Positions 1 through 8,474 of a stretch of DNA of 64,000 bases are shown here, in pieces. Every line of letters begins with the position of its first letter. Positions within the stretch are counted from its first letter, which is position 1. The stretch lies in contig CAZCNL010000008.1 in the NCBI GenBank assembly GCA_964500435.1, forward strand, positions 80,191-144,190, given 5' to 3'. Under the pieces are notes generated by a model. It did not search any database, had not been told where the DNA came from, and was given only the letters and a program-made list of their open reading frames with translations. The DNA is from GWF2-33-9 sp964500435 (lineage in GTDB: Bacteria > Bacteroidota > Ignavibacteria > Kapaibacteriales > UBA2268). Both the position numbers and the translations under genes were made by a program.

Positions 1-372
1 TAAATCTAAATATGGGAATGTGTACTCATAATCATTATCGAGAGGGACACCTTCATAAATTACTTTTACTTCTTTACCCAATAAATTATATAAACTTAAT
101 CGTATCGATTGGTCTTTATATTGGGTTATATACAATTTTATTCGGAAATTTTGATTATCGTTCCAAATTTTCGAAATCTTATTTCCGGATGAACTTGTAT
201 CGGCTTCTTGGCTATAAAAGAACACATTTCCATTATTTTTTATATTATCAAAGATTGTGCCATTTTGCACATTGCGAAATGTAACAAAATTCGCCTTGTT
301 ATAACCAAATAAGTTAAGCGAATAAGCCAAGAAAATTAAGATAATTATATGTAAAAATCTAGATTTTTTCAT
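1..372 (-). CDS. Secreted protein, partial, sorting-domain-like
   Basis: An open frame on the minus strand starts with ATG at 372 and runs off the left edge with no stop, so 124 codons are visible. The first 20 or so residues are a signal peptide (MKKSRFLH, then a hydrophobic run). Residues about 90-115 read as a beta-rich segment containing IRLSLYNLLGKEV, which resembles the C-terminal type IX secretion sorting domain of Bacteroidota proteins. It begins 5 bp after the stop of the preceding AMIN/TPR gene and is the last visible gene of the flhF-fliA operon. The function is unknown; the sorting-domain reading is tentative because the end is missing. Confidence 0.6.
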   Translation of the reverse strand, partial: MKKSRFLHIIILIFLAYSLNLFGYNKANFVTFRNVQNGTIFDNIKNNGNVFFYSQEADTSSSGNKISKIWNDNQNFRIKLYITQYKDQSIRLSLYNLLGKEVKVIYEGVPLDNDYEYTFPYLDL

Positions 373-377
373 CAAGT

Positions 378-1952
378 TTAATCTTTGATGAATTTTGACG
401 ATAAAAGGTCGATTGAATTTTTATCTTTCGCAAGTTTCGAAATAGAATTTTTCATCTCAATTGTATTTTCTTCTATCCCAATTTTCTTTGCAACTGATTT
501 TAATTTTTCTGTTTTGTTGTAAATGGTATTATCTATTTCACTTAGTTTTTCTTCTTTAATTTTCTTTTGCTCTTCGGCAATGCTTCGAGCGATTTCGATT
601 TTTGCAGGAATCGTTTTTGTTTGTGGCTTATCTTCTTCTTGTGCAATATTTTCATTTGCTTGTTCTCTTTTTGCTGATTTTATTGCTTCAATTATTTCTT
701 CAACTTTCTTAACTTTTTCTTCACTTATTGGACTTTCTTCGGTCATTTTCGTCGAAGTTCCTTTGGGGCTTTGTGTGTTTGTTTTCTGAGAACTTGACTT
801 TTGGGATGAAGTTTCAGCTTTTTTCTCAACGTCTTGGTATTTGTTAACAGCGGCTTGTGGATATTTTGTTTTTGCAGTTGGCTTTTGCCGATTTGTTTCT
901 ATAACACTTTGTCGAGTTTTGCTAATTTTCGCTTTTACTTGTAAATTTCGCCAACGTAAATAAAAAATCAGCAATAAAATTACAAATGCCGCAACCGAAA
1001 CTAATATTGCTTGCAACCAAAATGGTAAAAGTCCCCAAAAATCCTTACTAATCTCTTTTTTATTTTGTTTTATTGTATCTTGATTTGCAAAGTATTTTTC
1101 GAACTTTTTCAGTTCCGGCTCTGAATTTTCTGCTTGCGTATTGTGATAAACTTGTGTTAATGAATCGATTAATGCAATTTCATTTAAAGTTAATGTGTCT
1201 GTGGGTATGACTATTTTGGGTAATTTAATATTAAAAAATGAATTACCTGTAATTTTTTGATATTCTTCTGCTGCTTGCTTAAAATGAAACGTATCACCTT
1301 TTGCTTTAAAAATATTTGCTCTCAAAATCAAAATATCGGGCAAATAATTAGCTGATAAAACACCGAAATCAGAAAATTTCAAAGCTCGATTTATTTCTCC
1401 ATTTTTAAGAGCAAGCAATGCTTCCACGGCTGCTGCTTTGGAATTTCCTAATAAAATTGAATTTTGTAAATACTTCTTTGCCGCATCATTAACACTATCT
1501 TCTATTGCTAAAAGCGCTGTATGGAAATAATCTTCTGCTTTTGTTAAATTCTTCCAATCAACAATATTTAAAAGAATTTGATGACTAATTGGCGAACTGA
1601 ACGTTGTATAACCACGTTTATCGTATAATTGAACTTCAACTATTACATCAGTTTTGTTAACGTATGAATGAATTTGCTTGAAAATACTTGTATTTTGAAT
1701 ATTATTGACTGAATTATTTAAAAATGTGTTTTGTAAATTTAGCTTAATTATTGTTTTTGTGGAATCGAGCGATGAACGGAAAGGAACATTCCCATCAACA
1801 TAAAGACGAACGAGCGAATCACCTTGGACTTCGACTTTACTCAATGTGGGTCTGTTAACTTGGTTTTGTGCAAGGCAAAAGGAAAATGCAAATAAAAACA
1901 TTAAAGCTTTTATTTGTAATAATTTTATTGTTTCCATTTGCACATATTTCAT
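378..1952 (-). CDS. AMIN/TPR-like single-pass membrane protein
   Basis: The 524-residue product has a signal peptide (about 1-29), a beta-rich segment at about 33-133 that resembles an AMIN domain, a helical repeat region at about 138-235 that looks TPR-like, one transmembrane segment at about 310-332 and a long K/E/S/T-rich cytoplasmic tail. AMIN domains are known from PilQ and AmiC, where they bind peptidoglycan or envelope partners; a similar envelope-anchoring role here is inference. Its ATG overlaps the stop of the kinase-like gene (ATGA), so the two are translationally coupled. Its place in the flhF-fliA operon suggests a flagellar or cell-pole role. A second start five codons in (METIKLL) is possible. 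Confidence 0.65.
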   Translation of the reverse strand: MKYVQMETIKLLQIKALMFLFAFSFCLAQNQVNRPTLSKVEVQGDSLVRLYVDGNVPFRSSLDSTKTIIKLNLQNTFLNNSVNNIQNTSIFKQIHSYVNKTDVIVEVQLYDKRGYTTFSSPISHQILLNIVDWKNLTKAEDYFHTALLAIEDSVNDAAKKYLQNSILLGNSKAAAVEALLALKNGEINRALKFSDFGVLSANYLPDILILRANIFKAKGDTFHFKQAAEEYQKITGNSFFNIKLPKIVIPTDTLTLNEIALIDSLTQVYHNTQAENSEPELKKFEKYFANQDTIKQNKKEISKDFWGLLPFWLQAILVSVAAFVILLLIFYLRWRNLQVKAKISKTRQSVIETNRQKPTAKTKYPQAAVNKYQDVEKKAETSSQKSSSQKTNTQSPKGTSTKMTEESPISEEKVKKVEEIIEAIKSAKREQANENIAQEEDKPQTKTIPAKIEIARSIAEEQKKIKEEKLSEIDNTIYNKTEKLKSVAKKIGIEENTIEMKNSISKLAKDKNSIDLLSSKFIKD

Positions 1953-3247
1953 TTTGCAAATTTATTAAAAAGTAATTTAACAGTAGTACCTTTATTTTCT
2001 TCTGAAATAATTGCAATACGTCCATTATATTTTGATAATTGATGTTTCACGAAATAAAGCCCTAATCCGATATTTTCATTCCCTAATTTTGTTGTAAAAA
2101 ATGGATGAAAAATTAATTCCGAAAATTCTTGTTGAATTCCAACTCCACTGTCAATAAATGTAATACTTATTTTCTTTCGTTCATTTTCTGTAACTTTAAT
2201 ATTTAATTCACCGCCGTTTTGCATTGCTTCCATTGCATTGATAATAATTTCAGCGAAAATCATCGTCATAACACGTTTGTTGCCATAAATATTGACTGTT
2301 TCATTTTCTTGATTCAATTCGAAACTTATGTTTGTCTGTATTTCATATTGTTCAAATAAAGGTTTGAAATCATTCAAAATTGAGTTTATCATCCCCGCAA
2401 CATCAATCACTTCGTTTTTAGACCAAGATGATTTTGGAATTGAATAATCATCTATCAAGTTAACTATCTGTTTAGCTTGTTCTAATTTTTCCAGTGCAAG
2501 TTCGATTCTGCGTTTTGTTGCAATTTCATTAGCTAAAGCAAATTTCAAATGAGCATCGATGCTTTTATTTATTGAATTTATATTTTTAAGGAAATAGTTA
2601 TTGATTTTACTTGAAATTAAAAGTGGCGCAATTTCAATAATCTTTCTTAAAATTATTGTTGAATTTATATTATTATCCGTAGATTTTTCTTTGTCTTTGG
2701 TTTTTAAGATTAATGCTCCGAAAGTTAAAACTTCTTGTAATAATTCAAAATTTAATAATGCTGTTTCCATTTCCGTGCTTTGGATTGAAGCACAGAAAAA
2801 GGAAATTAAATCATCAGAAAATCGGATTGGCACAATTAGTAATTTCGCAAATAATGAAATAGAATCAATATTCATATTTGGGATAATATTAACTCCACCT
2901 TTTTCTAACGTCCATTCAAGTATTCCACTTTCTTCTAATGATTTAATCGTATTAATAAATACTTCGGACGAATTTGTTTCGATTTCATAAGTTAATATTT
3001 TATTGCTATAAAAGAAATATTGATTTTCGAGTAAATTTAAAAATTCAGAAAAAAGTGATTGTATTTCAAAAGAACAGGACTTTTCATCATCAGTTTCAAC
3101 TTGTATTTTTACTAATTGTTTTATTAACGTAATCGCTAAATTATTGTCAAAAGAATACTTTACTTTCTTTGTAGAAATTATAGATGCTTCTTTTTTATTG
3201 ACTTCGTTTAATTTTTTTTGTTTAATTATTTTAATATCTTTCGCCAT
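1949..3247 (-). CDS. Histidine-kinase-like ATPase, degenerate H box
   Basis: The C-terminal third is a clear HATPase_c domain: N box EIIINAMEAM at about 333-342, G1 box DSGVGI at 366-371, F box FHPFFTTK at 380-387 and G2 box GLGLYFVK at 394-401. The middle (about 205-265) is the helical region where the phosphoacceptor histidine should be. The best-aligned position reads INNYFLKN, with Asn217 where a histidine is expected, and no H-E/D-x-x-N-P motif appears elsewhere. Residues about 60-185 may be a GAF-like sensor. No transmembrane segment is evident. It lies 2 bp after the HDOD gene in the flagellar regulatory operon, and no response regulator is nearby. ATP binding is likely; autophosphorylation is doubtful. 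Confidence 0.75.
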   Translation of the reverse strand: MAKDIKIIKQKKLNEVNKKEASIISTKKVKYSFDNNLAITLIKQLVKIQVETDDEKSCSFEIQSLFSEFLNLLENQYFFYSNKILTYEIETNSSEVFINTIKSLEESGILEWTLEKGGVNIIPNMNIDSISLFAKLLIVPIRFSDDLISFFCASIQSTEMETALLNFELLQEVLTFGALILKTKDKEKSTDNNINSTIILRKIIEIAPLLISSKINNYFLKNINSINKSIDAHLKFALANEIATKRRIELALEKLEQAKQIVNLIDDYSIPKSSWSKNEVIDVAGMINSILNDFKPLFEQYEIQTNISFELNQENETVNIYGNKRVMTMIFAEIIINAMEAMQNGGELNIKVTENERKKISITFIDSGVGIQQEFSELIFHPFFTTKLGNENIGLGLYFVKHQLSKYNGRIAIISEENKGTTVKLLFNKFAK

Positions 3248-3249
3248 AA

Positions 3250-4170
3250 TTATAATTCTCCAAATACGCTTGCCTTATAAAATTCTTCATAAATTTCATT
3301 TTTTAATAAATTAATGGAACTATCAGGGTCTAAAATTTCGGTTTCAAAATCATCAAAAAGCTCGGTGGAAACATACAAAGATGAAGGTTCACGTTCTAAA
3401 TTCCATCTATAAAAATCATAATTGCGAGCGAACCATTCTGCAATTGAAACGATTGCGGTTAATTGTTGGTCAATGGCTCCAAACTCTGATGTGTCAGCAC
3501 TACGTTTATTTTGAAAAGCTTCTAAAAATTTACTGTAATGAGTGTGATGGTTTAAGATACTTAAAACAAGTTTATCTGGTAAATTCCATTTTTTAGCTAA
3601 CCAAGCACCAATTTCAGTATGTGTAGTGTTCATCACAGCTTGTTCTGCGTCAATTAGTGAAATATGACGATGTTCCATTAAATGTCTGATTTTCAAATAA
3701 TCATTACTAAAATGCTGCACAATAATCAAGACGCCAATATCGTGCATTAAGCCAGCAACGAAAGCCTCCCCAGCTAACTTATATCCCAATTTTCGAGCAA
3801 TAACTCTCGACCCCGCAGCACAAAATAATGAATAAGCCCAAAATGATTCAATGTCAAAACCTAATGTTTGTACTTTTTTAAAAATTTTCTTTATTGATAA
3901 TCCATACAATATTTCTTTTATTGAATTTGTTCCTAATACTACGATCGCAAGTTCGACTGTTGATATTTTACGAGCAAACCCATAAAATGGTGAATTTGCA
4001 ACACGTAATATTCTTGCAACAAGGGATTGGTCTTGCTCGACTAATGCTGAAATTTTTGCAGCGCTCATATCAGGATTGTCTATTGCCGCAAGAACTTGCT
4101 CTGCTACAACGGGCATCGTCGTTAAGCTTCTTATGCTTTCAAGTTTTAACTGTATTCTATTATCAAACAT
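3250..4170 (-). CDS. HDOD domain protein
   Basis: The 306-residue protein begins with an HDOD domain (about 15-215): the region with MPVVAEQVLAAI, the IARILRVANSPFYGF-type segment and a GLMHDIGVLII segment keep the HD-like fold. HDOD proteins are regulatory scaffolds, often in signalling linked to motility or cyclic dinucleotides, and usually lack phosphohydrolase activity. The ATG overlaps the end of fliA by 8 bp, and the kinase-like gene follows after 2 bp, so all three are probably made together. A role in flagellar control is inferred from this context only. Confidence 0.85.
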   Translation of the reverse strand: MFDNRIQLKLESIRSLTTMPVVAEQVLAAIDNPDMSAAKISALVEQDQSLVARILRVANSPFYGFARKISTVELAIVVLGTNSIKEILYGLSIKKIFKKVQTLGFDIESFWAYSLFCAAGSRVIARKLGYKLAGEAFVAGLMHDIGVLIIVQHFSNDYLKIRHLMEHRHISLIDAEQAVMNTTHTEIGAWLAKKWNLPDKLVLSILNHHTHYSKFLEAFQNKRSADTSEFGAIDQQLTAIVSIAEWFARNYDFYRWNLEREPSSLYVSTELFDDFETEILDPDSSINLLKNEIYEEFYKASVFGEL

Positions 4171-4948
4171 AATCTAATTTCGTTAATTTTGTTTTTAAAT
4201 CTTTTATAACTTCAGAATGTATTTGACTTACTCTACTTTCTGTTATGCCAAGTAATTGACTTATTTGCCTGATATTTAACTCCTCGTAATAGTAAAACGT
4301 AATAACAAGGCGTTTTTTGCGTGGTAATTTTGTTAAAAAATCTAATATAAATTCTCGCCTTTCCTTCTTGGATATTGCTGTTAAAGTATCATCTTGGCTT
4401 GTATCGGGAATATCTTCAAATTGGTCATCATAGTCGCCATTGTCGTTTTCGTTGTAATCTTTCGAAAGGTCACTCATTGTATAATAAGCATTTGACGTGT
4501 CCAGTGCCGCAAGATAAGTTTGAAATTGCTCCTCTGTTAAATTTAATCTTTCTCTTATCTCATCATTGGAAACTTCTCTATTATTTTCTCGAACCAAATC
4601 GTCTTTTGTTTGATATATTTCCATTACTTTTTTGCGAGCTGTCCTCGATAGTAAATCGATTTTTCGTAATTCGTCCTTGATTTTTCCCTTAATTTTGACT
4701 GTTGCGTATGTTTCGAACTTGAACCCTTTTGTGTAATCAAATTTTTCGATTGATTCAACCAATGCAAGTATTCCTGATGATTTAAAATCTTCGTATGTAA
4801 TTAAAATATTATTTGGCAAATTCATTTGTGATAAAGCAAAATTTACAACCCATAGGTATTGTGTAATGAGTTGATTTCTCAATTCATAATCTTTCGTTTT
4901 TGCGTATTTTTCCCAAAGTGTATTAATATTTATTTCTGCAACTTTCAT
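4163..4948 (-). CDS. fliA: Flagellar sigma-28 factor FliA/WhiG family
   Basis: The 261 residues match the FliA family. Region 2 contains GILALVESIEKFD followed by FKFETYATVKIKGKIKDELR, closely parallel to the family pattern around the conserved DELR. Region 3 follows, and region 4 near the C-terminus has a helix-turn-helix reading IRQISQLLGITESRVSQIH. FliA directs RNA polymerase to late flagellar promoters. The gene lies downstream of flhF and flhG, as in many polar flagellates, and 4 bp after the coiled-coil membrane protein gene. No FlgM-type anti-sigma factor is recognised in this window. No clear sigma-28 promoter was found by eye upstream of the flg operon at 59748. Confidence 0.93.
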   Translation of the reverse strand: MKVAEININTLWEKYAKTKDYELRNQLITQYLWVVNFALSQMNLPNNILITYEDFKSSGILALVESIEKFDYTKGFKFETYATVKIKGKIKDELRKIDLLSRTARKKVMEIYQTKDDLVRENNREVSNDEIRERLNLTEEQFQTYLAALDTSNAYYTMSDLSKDYNENDNGDYDDQFEDIPDTSQDDTLTAISKKERREFILDFLTKLPRKKRLVITFYYYEELNIRQISQLLGITESRVSQIHSEVIKDLKTKLTKLDYV

Positions 4949-4952
4949 AATT

Positions 4953-5645
4953 TTACTTCATCATTTCTTTTAAATATTCATCATCATCTTGACTTGATGT
5001 AGAAAAAGAACTTAATGGGTCAAATGTTTCATTATTATTTATTATATTTGCTCCCAATTCATCTTCTCTTGGAATTTCAGGTGTCGAATTTGGAATTGGT
5101 AATGGTGGTTCACTTTCCAAATATGGTTTGGCTCTTTCTGTTTTAAATCGATTTGCAGCAATCTCTTTTTCTATTTGTTCTAATTCTTTTAATTCTTCTT
5201 CCTTTTTAAGCCGTTCTTCTTCTTGTCTTTTCCGCTCTTCTTCTTTTTCAGCTTCCGCAAAAGCTTTCTCTTTTTCTATAGATAAAAACCAAAAAATTGA
5301 AACAGTAATTATTCCTATTCCTAAATAAATAACAGAAAAAATCAAAAACGATGTCATAATCGTGGATATTGGATCTTTGTTCAAAAGAAAATACGTAATC
5401 AAGAAGGATAGCAATGCCGCAACAACACTAATATTCACTAACAATTGAAAAGGAAGATTTACAAGTGATTTTATTCTTTTTAATTCTTTTCTTTGCTTTT
5501 CTTTTGCTTTCTTTTCACGAAGTTTCTTTTTCTTAAGCCGTTCTTCTTGTTGTTTTTTCTTTTCCTTTTCTAATTGCTTTTGTTCGGCTTGTTCTTCCTT
5601 GCTCAATTCTTCCTTTGGTTCTTCATCTTTTGATTTCTTTGCCAT
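4953..5645 (-). CDS. Coiled-coil membrane protein between flhG and fliA
   Basis: The protein is not recognised. The first 60 residues are almost entirely K/E/Q and form a highly charged coiled coil. Two hydrophobic segments follow at about 66-88 and 93-122, then a second charged helix (about 124-170), a proline-rich stretch and an acidic end (DDDEYLKEMMK). The topology suggests a membrane hairpin with both charged arms in the cytoplasm. It sits between flhG and fliA (45 bp and 4 bp gaps) in one operon, so a role in flagellar placement or sigma control is possible but unproven. Confidence 0.7.
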   Translation of the reverse strand: MAKKSKDEEPKEELSKEEQAEQKQLEKEKKKQQEERLKKKKLREKKAKEKQRKELKRIKSLVNLPFQLLVNISVVAALLSFLITYFLLNKDPISTIMTSFLIFSVIYLGIGIITVSIFWFLSIEKEKAFAEAEKEEERKRQEEERLKKEEELKELEQIEKEIAANRFKTERAKPYLESEPPLPIPNSTPEIPREDELGANIINNNETFDPLSSFSTSSQDDDEYLKEMMK

Positions 5646-5689
5646 TTAATTACTATAAATATTATGATAAACTATTTTATAAGAAAATT

Positions 5690-6475
5690 TTAAATTGCCA
5701 CGTTCATTTCAATAAAATTACTAAGAAAATTAGCAATTTTTTCGAAATTATCTTTTAATTCATTTTCGCTATCATTAGTAAAAAGTTCATGGTTAAAAAT
5801 TGAACGCCTTACTATTCTGCTGTAAGGGATAAATCCAATAGTTTCAAAGTTTAATTTCAAAAACTTTTCTGTTACTAAATTTAATTTCTCCGAAATTTCT
5901 TGAAAATCTTCATTGTCAATTACATTATTTACAATCACTTTTATTTTTTCGGCTGGAATAAAATTCAAAAGTATTTTCGTAAGAGCATATCCATCTAATA
6001 ATGCTGTTGGTTCATCATTGATTACTAATGCCACTAAATTAGAAAAATTTACCAAATTCAGCATCATTTCGCTCAATCCAGCAGAATTATCAATAATAAT
6101 CACATCATAATCTGTTTCCAAAAGTAAATACTTAAAAATATCGATAAGAACATCTATTTCGAATTCTTCATTAATATTATCCGATGGAAAATCAGCTATT
6201 AAATGTAAATTACTATTTACGTGAAAAATTGCATTTTGAATTTTCGTTGATTTATTATAAATATCTTTTGCTCTTACTTGCGGTTCGACGCCAAAAAGTA
6301 AATGTAAGTTCGGGAAGTGATAGTCGCCATCCCAAATTAATACTTTGTAACCATTTTTCGATAAAACGTTCGATAAATTTGCGGAAATTACGCTTTTCCC
6401 AACACCACCTTTTCCGCTCACTAAGCTTATCACAAATGGTAATTTACTGCTATATGAGTTGTTTTCTAAGCTCAT
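5690..6475 (-). CDS. flhG: FlhG/MinD-family ATPase
   Basis: A ParA/MinD-type P-loop ATPase of 261 residues. The deviant Walker A motif KGGVGKS lies at about 22-28, the following loop is DGDYHFPNLHLLFG, and a Walker B-like strand reads DVIIIDNSAG. The C-terminus (NFLSNFIEMNVAI) is amphipathic, as expected for a MinD-like membrane anchor. FlhG controls the number of flagella and works with the GTPase FlhF, whose gene ends directly before this ATG (TAG followed at once by ATG). The pairing with FlhF favours FlhG over MinD. Confidence 0.9.
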   Translation of the reverse strand: MSLENNSYSSKLPFVISLVSGKGGVGKSVISANLSNVLSKNGYKVLIWDGDYHFPNLHLLFGVEPQVRAKDIYNKSTKIQNAIFHVNSNLHLIADFPSDNINEEFEIDVLIDIFKYLLLETDYDVIIIDNSAGLSEMMLNLVNFSNLVALVINDEPTALLDGYALTKILLNFIPAEKIKVIVNNVIDNEDFQEISEKLNLVTEKFLKLNFETIGFIPYSRIVRRSIFNHELFTNDSENELKDNFEKIANFLSNFIEMNVAI

Positions 6476-7594
6476 CTAAATACCATTTTCAAAATTCTTA
6501 AAAAACACCTCTGAAAAATAATCAGAATTTCCAGGTTCGATACTTTCTGGCACTTTTTGTCCATTCGTAAAATATGCCAATGTAAATTTTGTTTTTGCTA
6601 ATACTTCGTAAAGTTGCCCGATTGTCTTGCTTTCATCAATCTTGGAAATAATTAAAGCATCAATATTTAATTCTTTGTAATGTTTAATGTATTCTTCGAA
6701 ATTTTTTTGAGTTAAGTTCGCAGCTAAAACTAAATAAACTGTGCTTGCATTACTAAATTGTATTATATCCTTAGTAAATTGCATATTTTCAGCATCTTCG
6801 GGACTTTTGCCAATTGTGTCTATGAAAATTATATCTTCGTCATACTCTTTTGCAAGTATTGTCTTCAAATCTGCTAATTCATAAAGTGGGAAAAATGGAA
6901 TCCCCGCTATTGATGAATATGTTTGCATTTGCTCTATTCCACTCACTTTATAACTATCAGCGGATAATATTGCTACTTTACAATTTAAAATCAACTTCGC
7001 AAGAACAGCCAATTTCACTAACGTAAGTGTTTTCCCCATTCCCGAAGGACCAGTCAAAACGATTATTTGTTGTTTTTTTTCTTTTTTTATGGTTTTCCCA
7101 AATTGTATTGCTTCGTCCAAGTGCTTTTTAAATTCAATTTTTAAGGCGTTAATATCGGCACCAGGATATGTGTGATAAATTTTAGAAATTATTGAAATGG
7201 CACTTTCACTCGTTATTTCAGATTCAATTAAATAATTATGAAATTTTTTGAATTCATCAGGGTAAGTTTCCAAATAATTAAATTGTATATTTTCGTAAAA
7301 TTTGGACATTTTATTACTCAATAACCCAATTTCATCGAATATCTTACTTGCCATTTCTAAATACTTTTCCTCTACATTATCTTTTTGTTTTTCGCTTAAT
7401 GTAATCTTTTCTAATGGATTTTTTTTATGAATTGGAGCTTCATCAATTGCAGCAACAATTTCAACTAATTGCTCATTTGTTCGAGGGTCAACGATTGTGC
7501 GGTTCGAAAGTATTACAGCATCTTCGCCAAGTTCAAGGTTAACTTTGAGCTTGCCTTCTTTTAAATCCCTCGCTATTATTTTTTTTATTTTCAT
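6476..7594 (-). CDS. flhF: Flagellar SRP-like GTPase FlhF
   Basis: A SRP-type GTPase of 372 residues. A basic N-terminal B domain and helical N domain (to about 170) precede the G domain. G1 is GPSGMGKT at 182-189, G3-like DTIGKS is at 259-264 and the G4-like ISKID at about 316-320. FlhF marks the cell pole for flagellum assembly. It is the first gene of the minus-strand regulatory operon. The leader (7595-7737) is very AT-rich and has a TATAAT hexamer at 7606-7611 on the minus strand, which could be a -10 element only 11 bp from the ATG; this is weak evidence. The P-loop departs slightly from the usual GPTGVGKT. Confidence 0.92.
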   Translation of the reverse strand: MKIKKIIARDLKEGKLKVNLELGEDAVILSNRTIVDPRTNEQLVEIVAAIDEAPIHKKNPLEKITLSEKQKDNVEEKYLEMASKIFDEIGLLSNKMSKFYENIQFNYLETYPDEFKKFHNYLIESEITSESAISIISKIYHTYPGADINALKIEFKKHLDEAIQFGKTIKKEKKQQIIVLTGPSGMGKTLTLVKLAVLAKLILNCKVAILSADSYKVSGIEQMQTYSSIAGIPFFPLYELADLKTILAKEYDEDIIFIDTIGKSPEDAENMQFTKDIIQFSNASTVYLVLAANLTQKNFEEYIKHYKELNIDALIISKIDESKTIGQLYEVLAKTKFTLAYFTNGQKVPESIEPGNSDYFSEVFFKNFENGI

Positions 7595-7737
7595 AAATGG
7601 CTAATATTATACAACTTTTATTGCAAAATTTCATTATTTTATTAAATCAAAAATTATACCATTAAAATTATGAATTAATATTTTATTTTTAATTATATTA
7701 ATTTTAATGTACTTAAGTTTTTATATAATTATTTACA

Positions 7738-8424
7738 TTATTGATTAATATCAAAATTATGAAATTCTTTCATAATTACAATACCTGAACTTGTTCCAAT
7801 TCGTTCAGCTCCCGCTTGAATTAGATTTAACGTAAATTCCAGGTTTCTAATTCCACCAGATGCTTTTATTTTTGTATTAGTTCCCGAACATATTTTCTTC
7901 ATCAAAGTAACATCTTCGATTGTTGCTCCACTTGCGGCAAAGCCAGTTGATGTTTTAACAAAATCAGCGCCGGAGTTTACAACAATTTCCGTTGCTTTAA
8001 CTTTTTCTTCATTAGTCAAAAGTGCAGTTTCGATTATAAATTTCGTTGTTGCACCTAATTCTTTTGCAATTTTATTGATTAAAACTATCTCTTCGGAATA
8101 CCTTTCAAAGTCCTGATTTTTTAAAAAAGAATTATTTACCACGATATCGACTTCATTTGCTCCGTTGTCGATTGCTTCGTCCATTTCATATAATTTCACA
8201 GGTGTTACGTTTACTCCCAAAGGAAAGCCTATAACCGTGCATAATTTAACCGCTGTTCCGCATAGCAAATCTTTTGCATAAATCACATAATTAGGCAAAA
8301 TACAAACTGAAGCAAAATTGTATTCTATTGCTTCTTCGCAAATTTTTTTAATATTTTCATAAGTTGCATCGGGTTTAAGAAGGGTATGGTCAATTTTTGA
8401 TGCGAGTTCTGTTGAAGTTATCAT
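7738..8424 (-). CDS. deoC: Deoxyribose-phosphate aldolase
   Basis: DeoC cleaves 2-deoxyribose 5-phosphate to glyceraldehyde 3-phosphate and acetaldehyde in deoxynucleoside breakdown. With the start at 8424 the protein has 228 residues, normal for the bacterial family. The Schiff-base lysine is in GADFVKTSTGF (about Lys157), the second lysine in KIKASGGI (about Lys187), and the conserved aspartate in EVDIVVN (about Asp93). An upstream in-frame ATG at 8508 would add a basic, phenylalanine-rich tail that would overlap the neighbouring divergent gene; the start at 8424 has an AAGGAAAAG ribosome site directly before it, so it was chosen. Confidence 0.93.
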   Translation of the reverse strand: MITSTELASKIDHTLLKPDATYENIKKICEEAIEYNFASVCILPNYVIYAKDLLCGTAVKLCTVIGFPLGVNVTPVKLYEMDEAIDNGANEVDIVVNNSFLKNQDFERYSEEIVLINKIAKELGATTKFIIETALLTNEEKVKATEIVVNSGADFVKTSTGFAASGATIEDVTLMKKICSGTNTKIKASGGIRNLEFTLNLIQAGAERIGTSSGIVIMKEFHNFDINQ

Positions 8425-8474
8425 TATCTTTTCCTTTTTTCGTATTTTAAGTTTTTTAATATTACAAAAATAAA

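Noticed and set aside
12..284. Plus-strand frame of 90 codons at the left edge
   Set aside because: It lies opposite a better minus-strand frame with a signal peptide that continues off the window.
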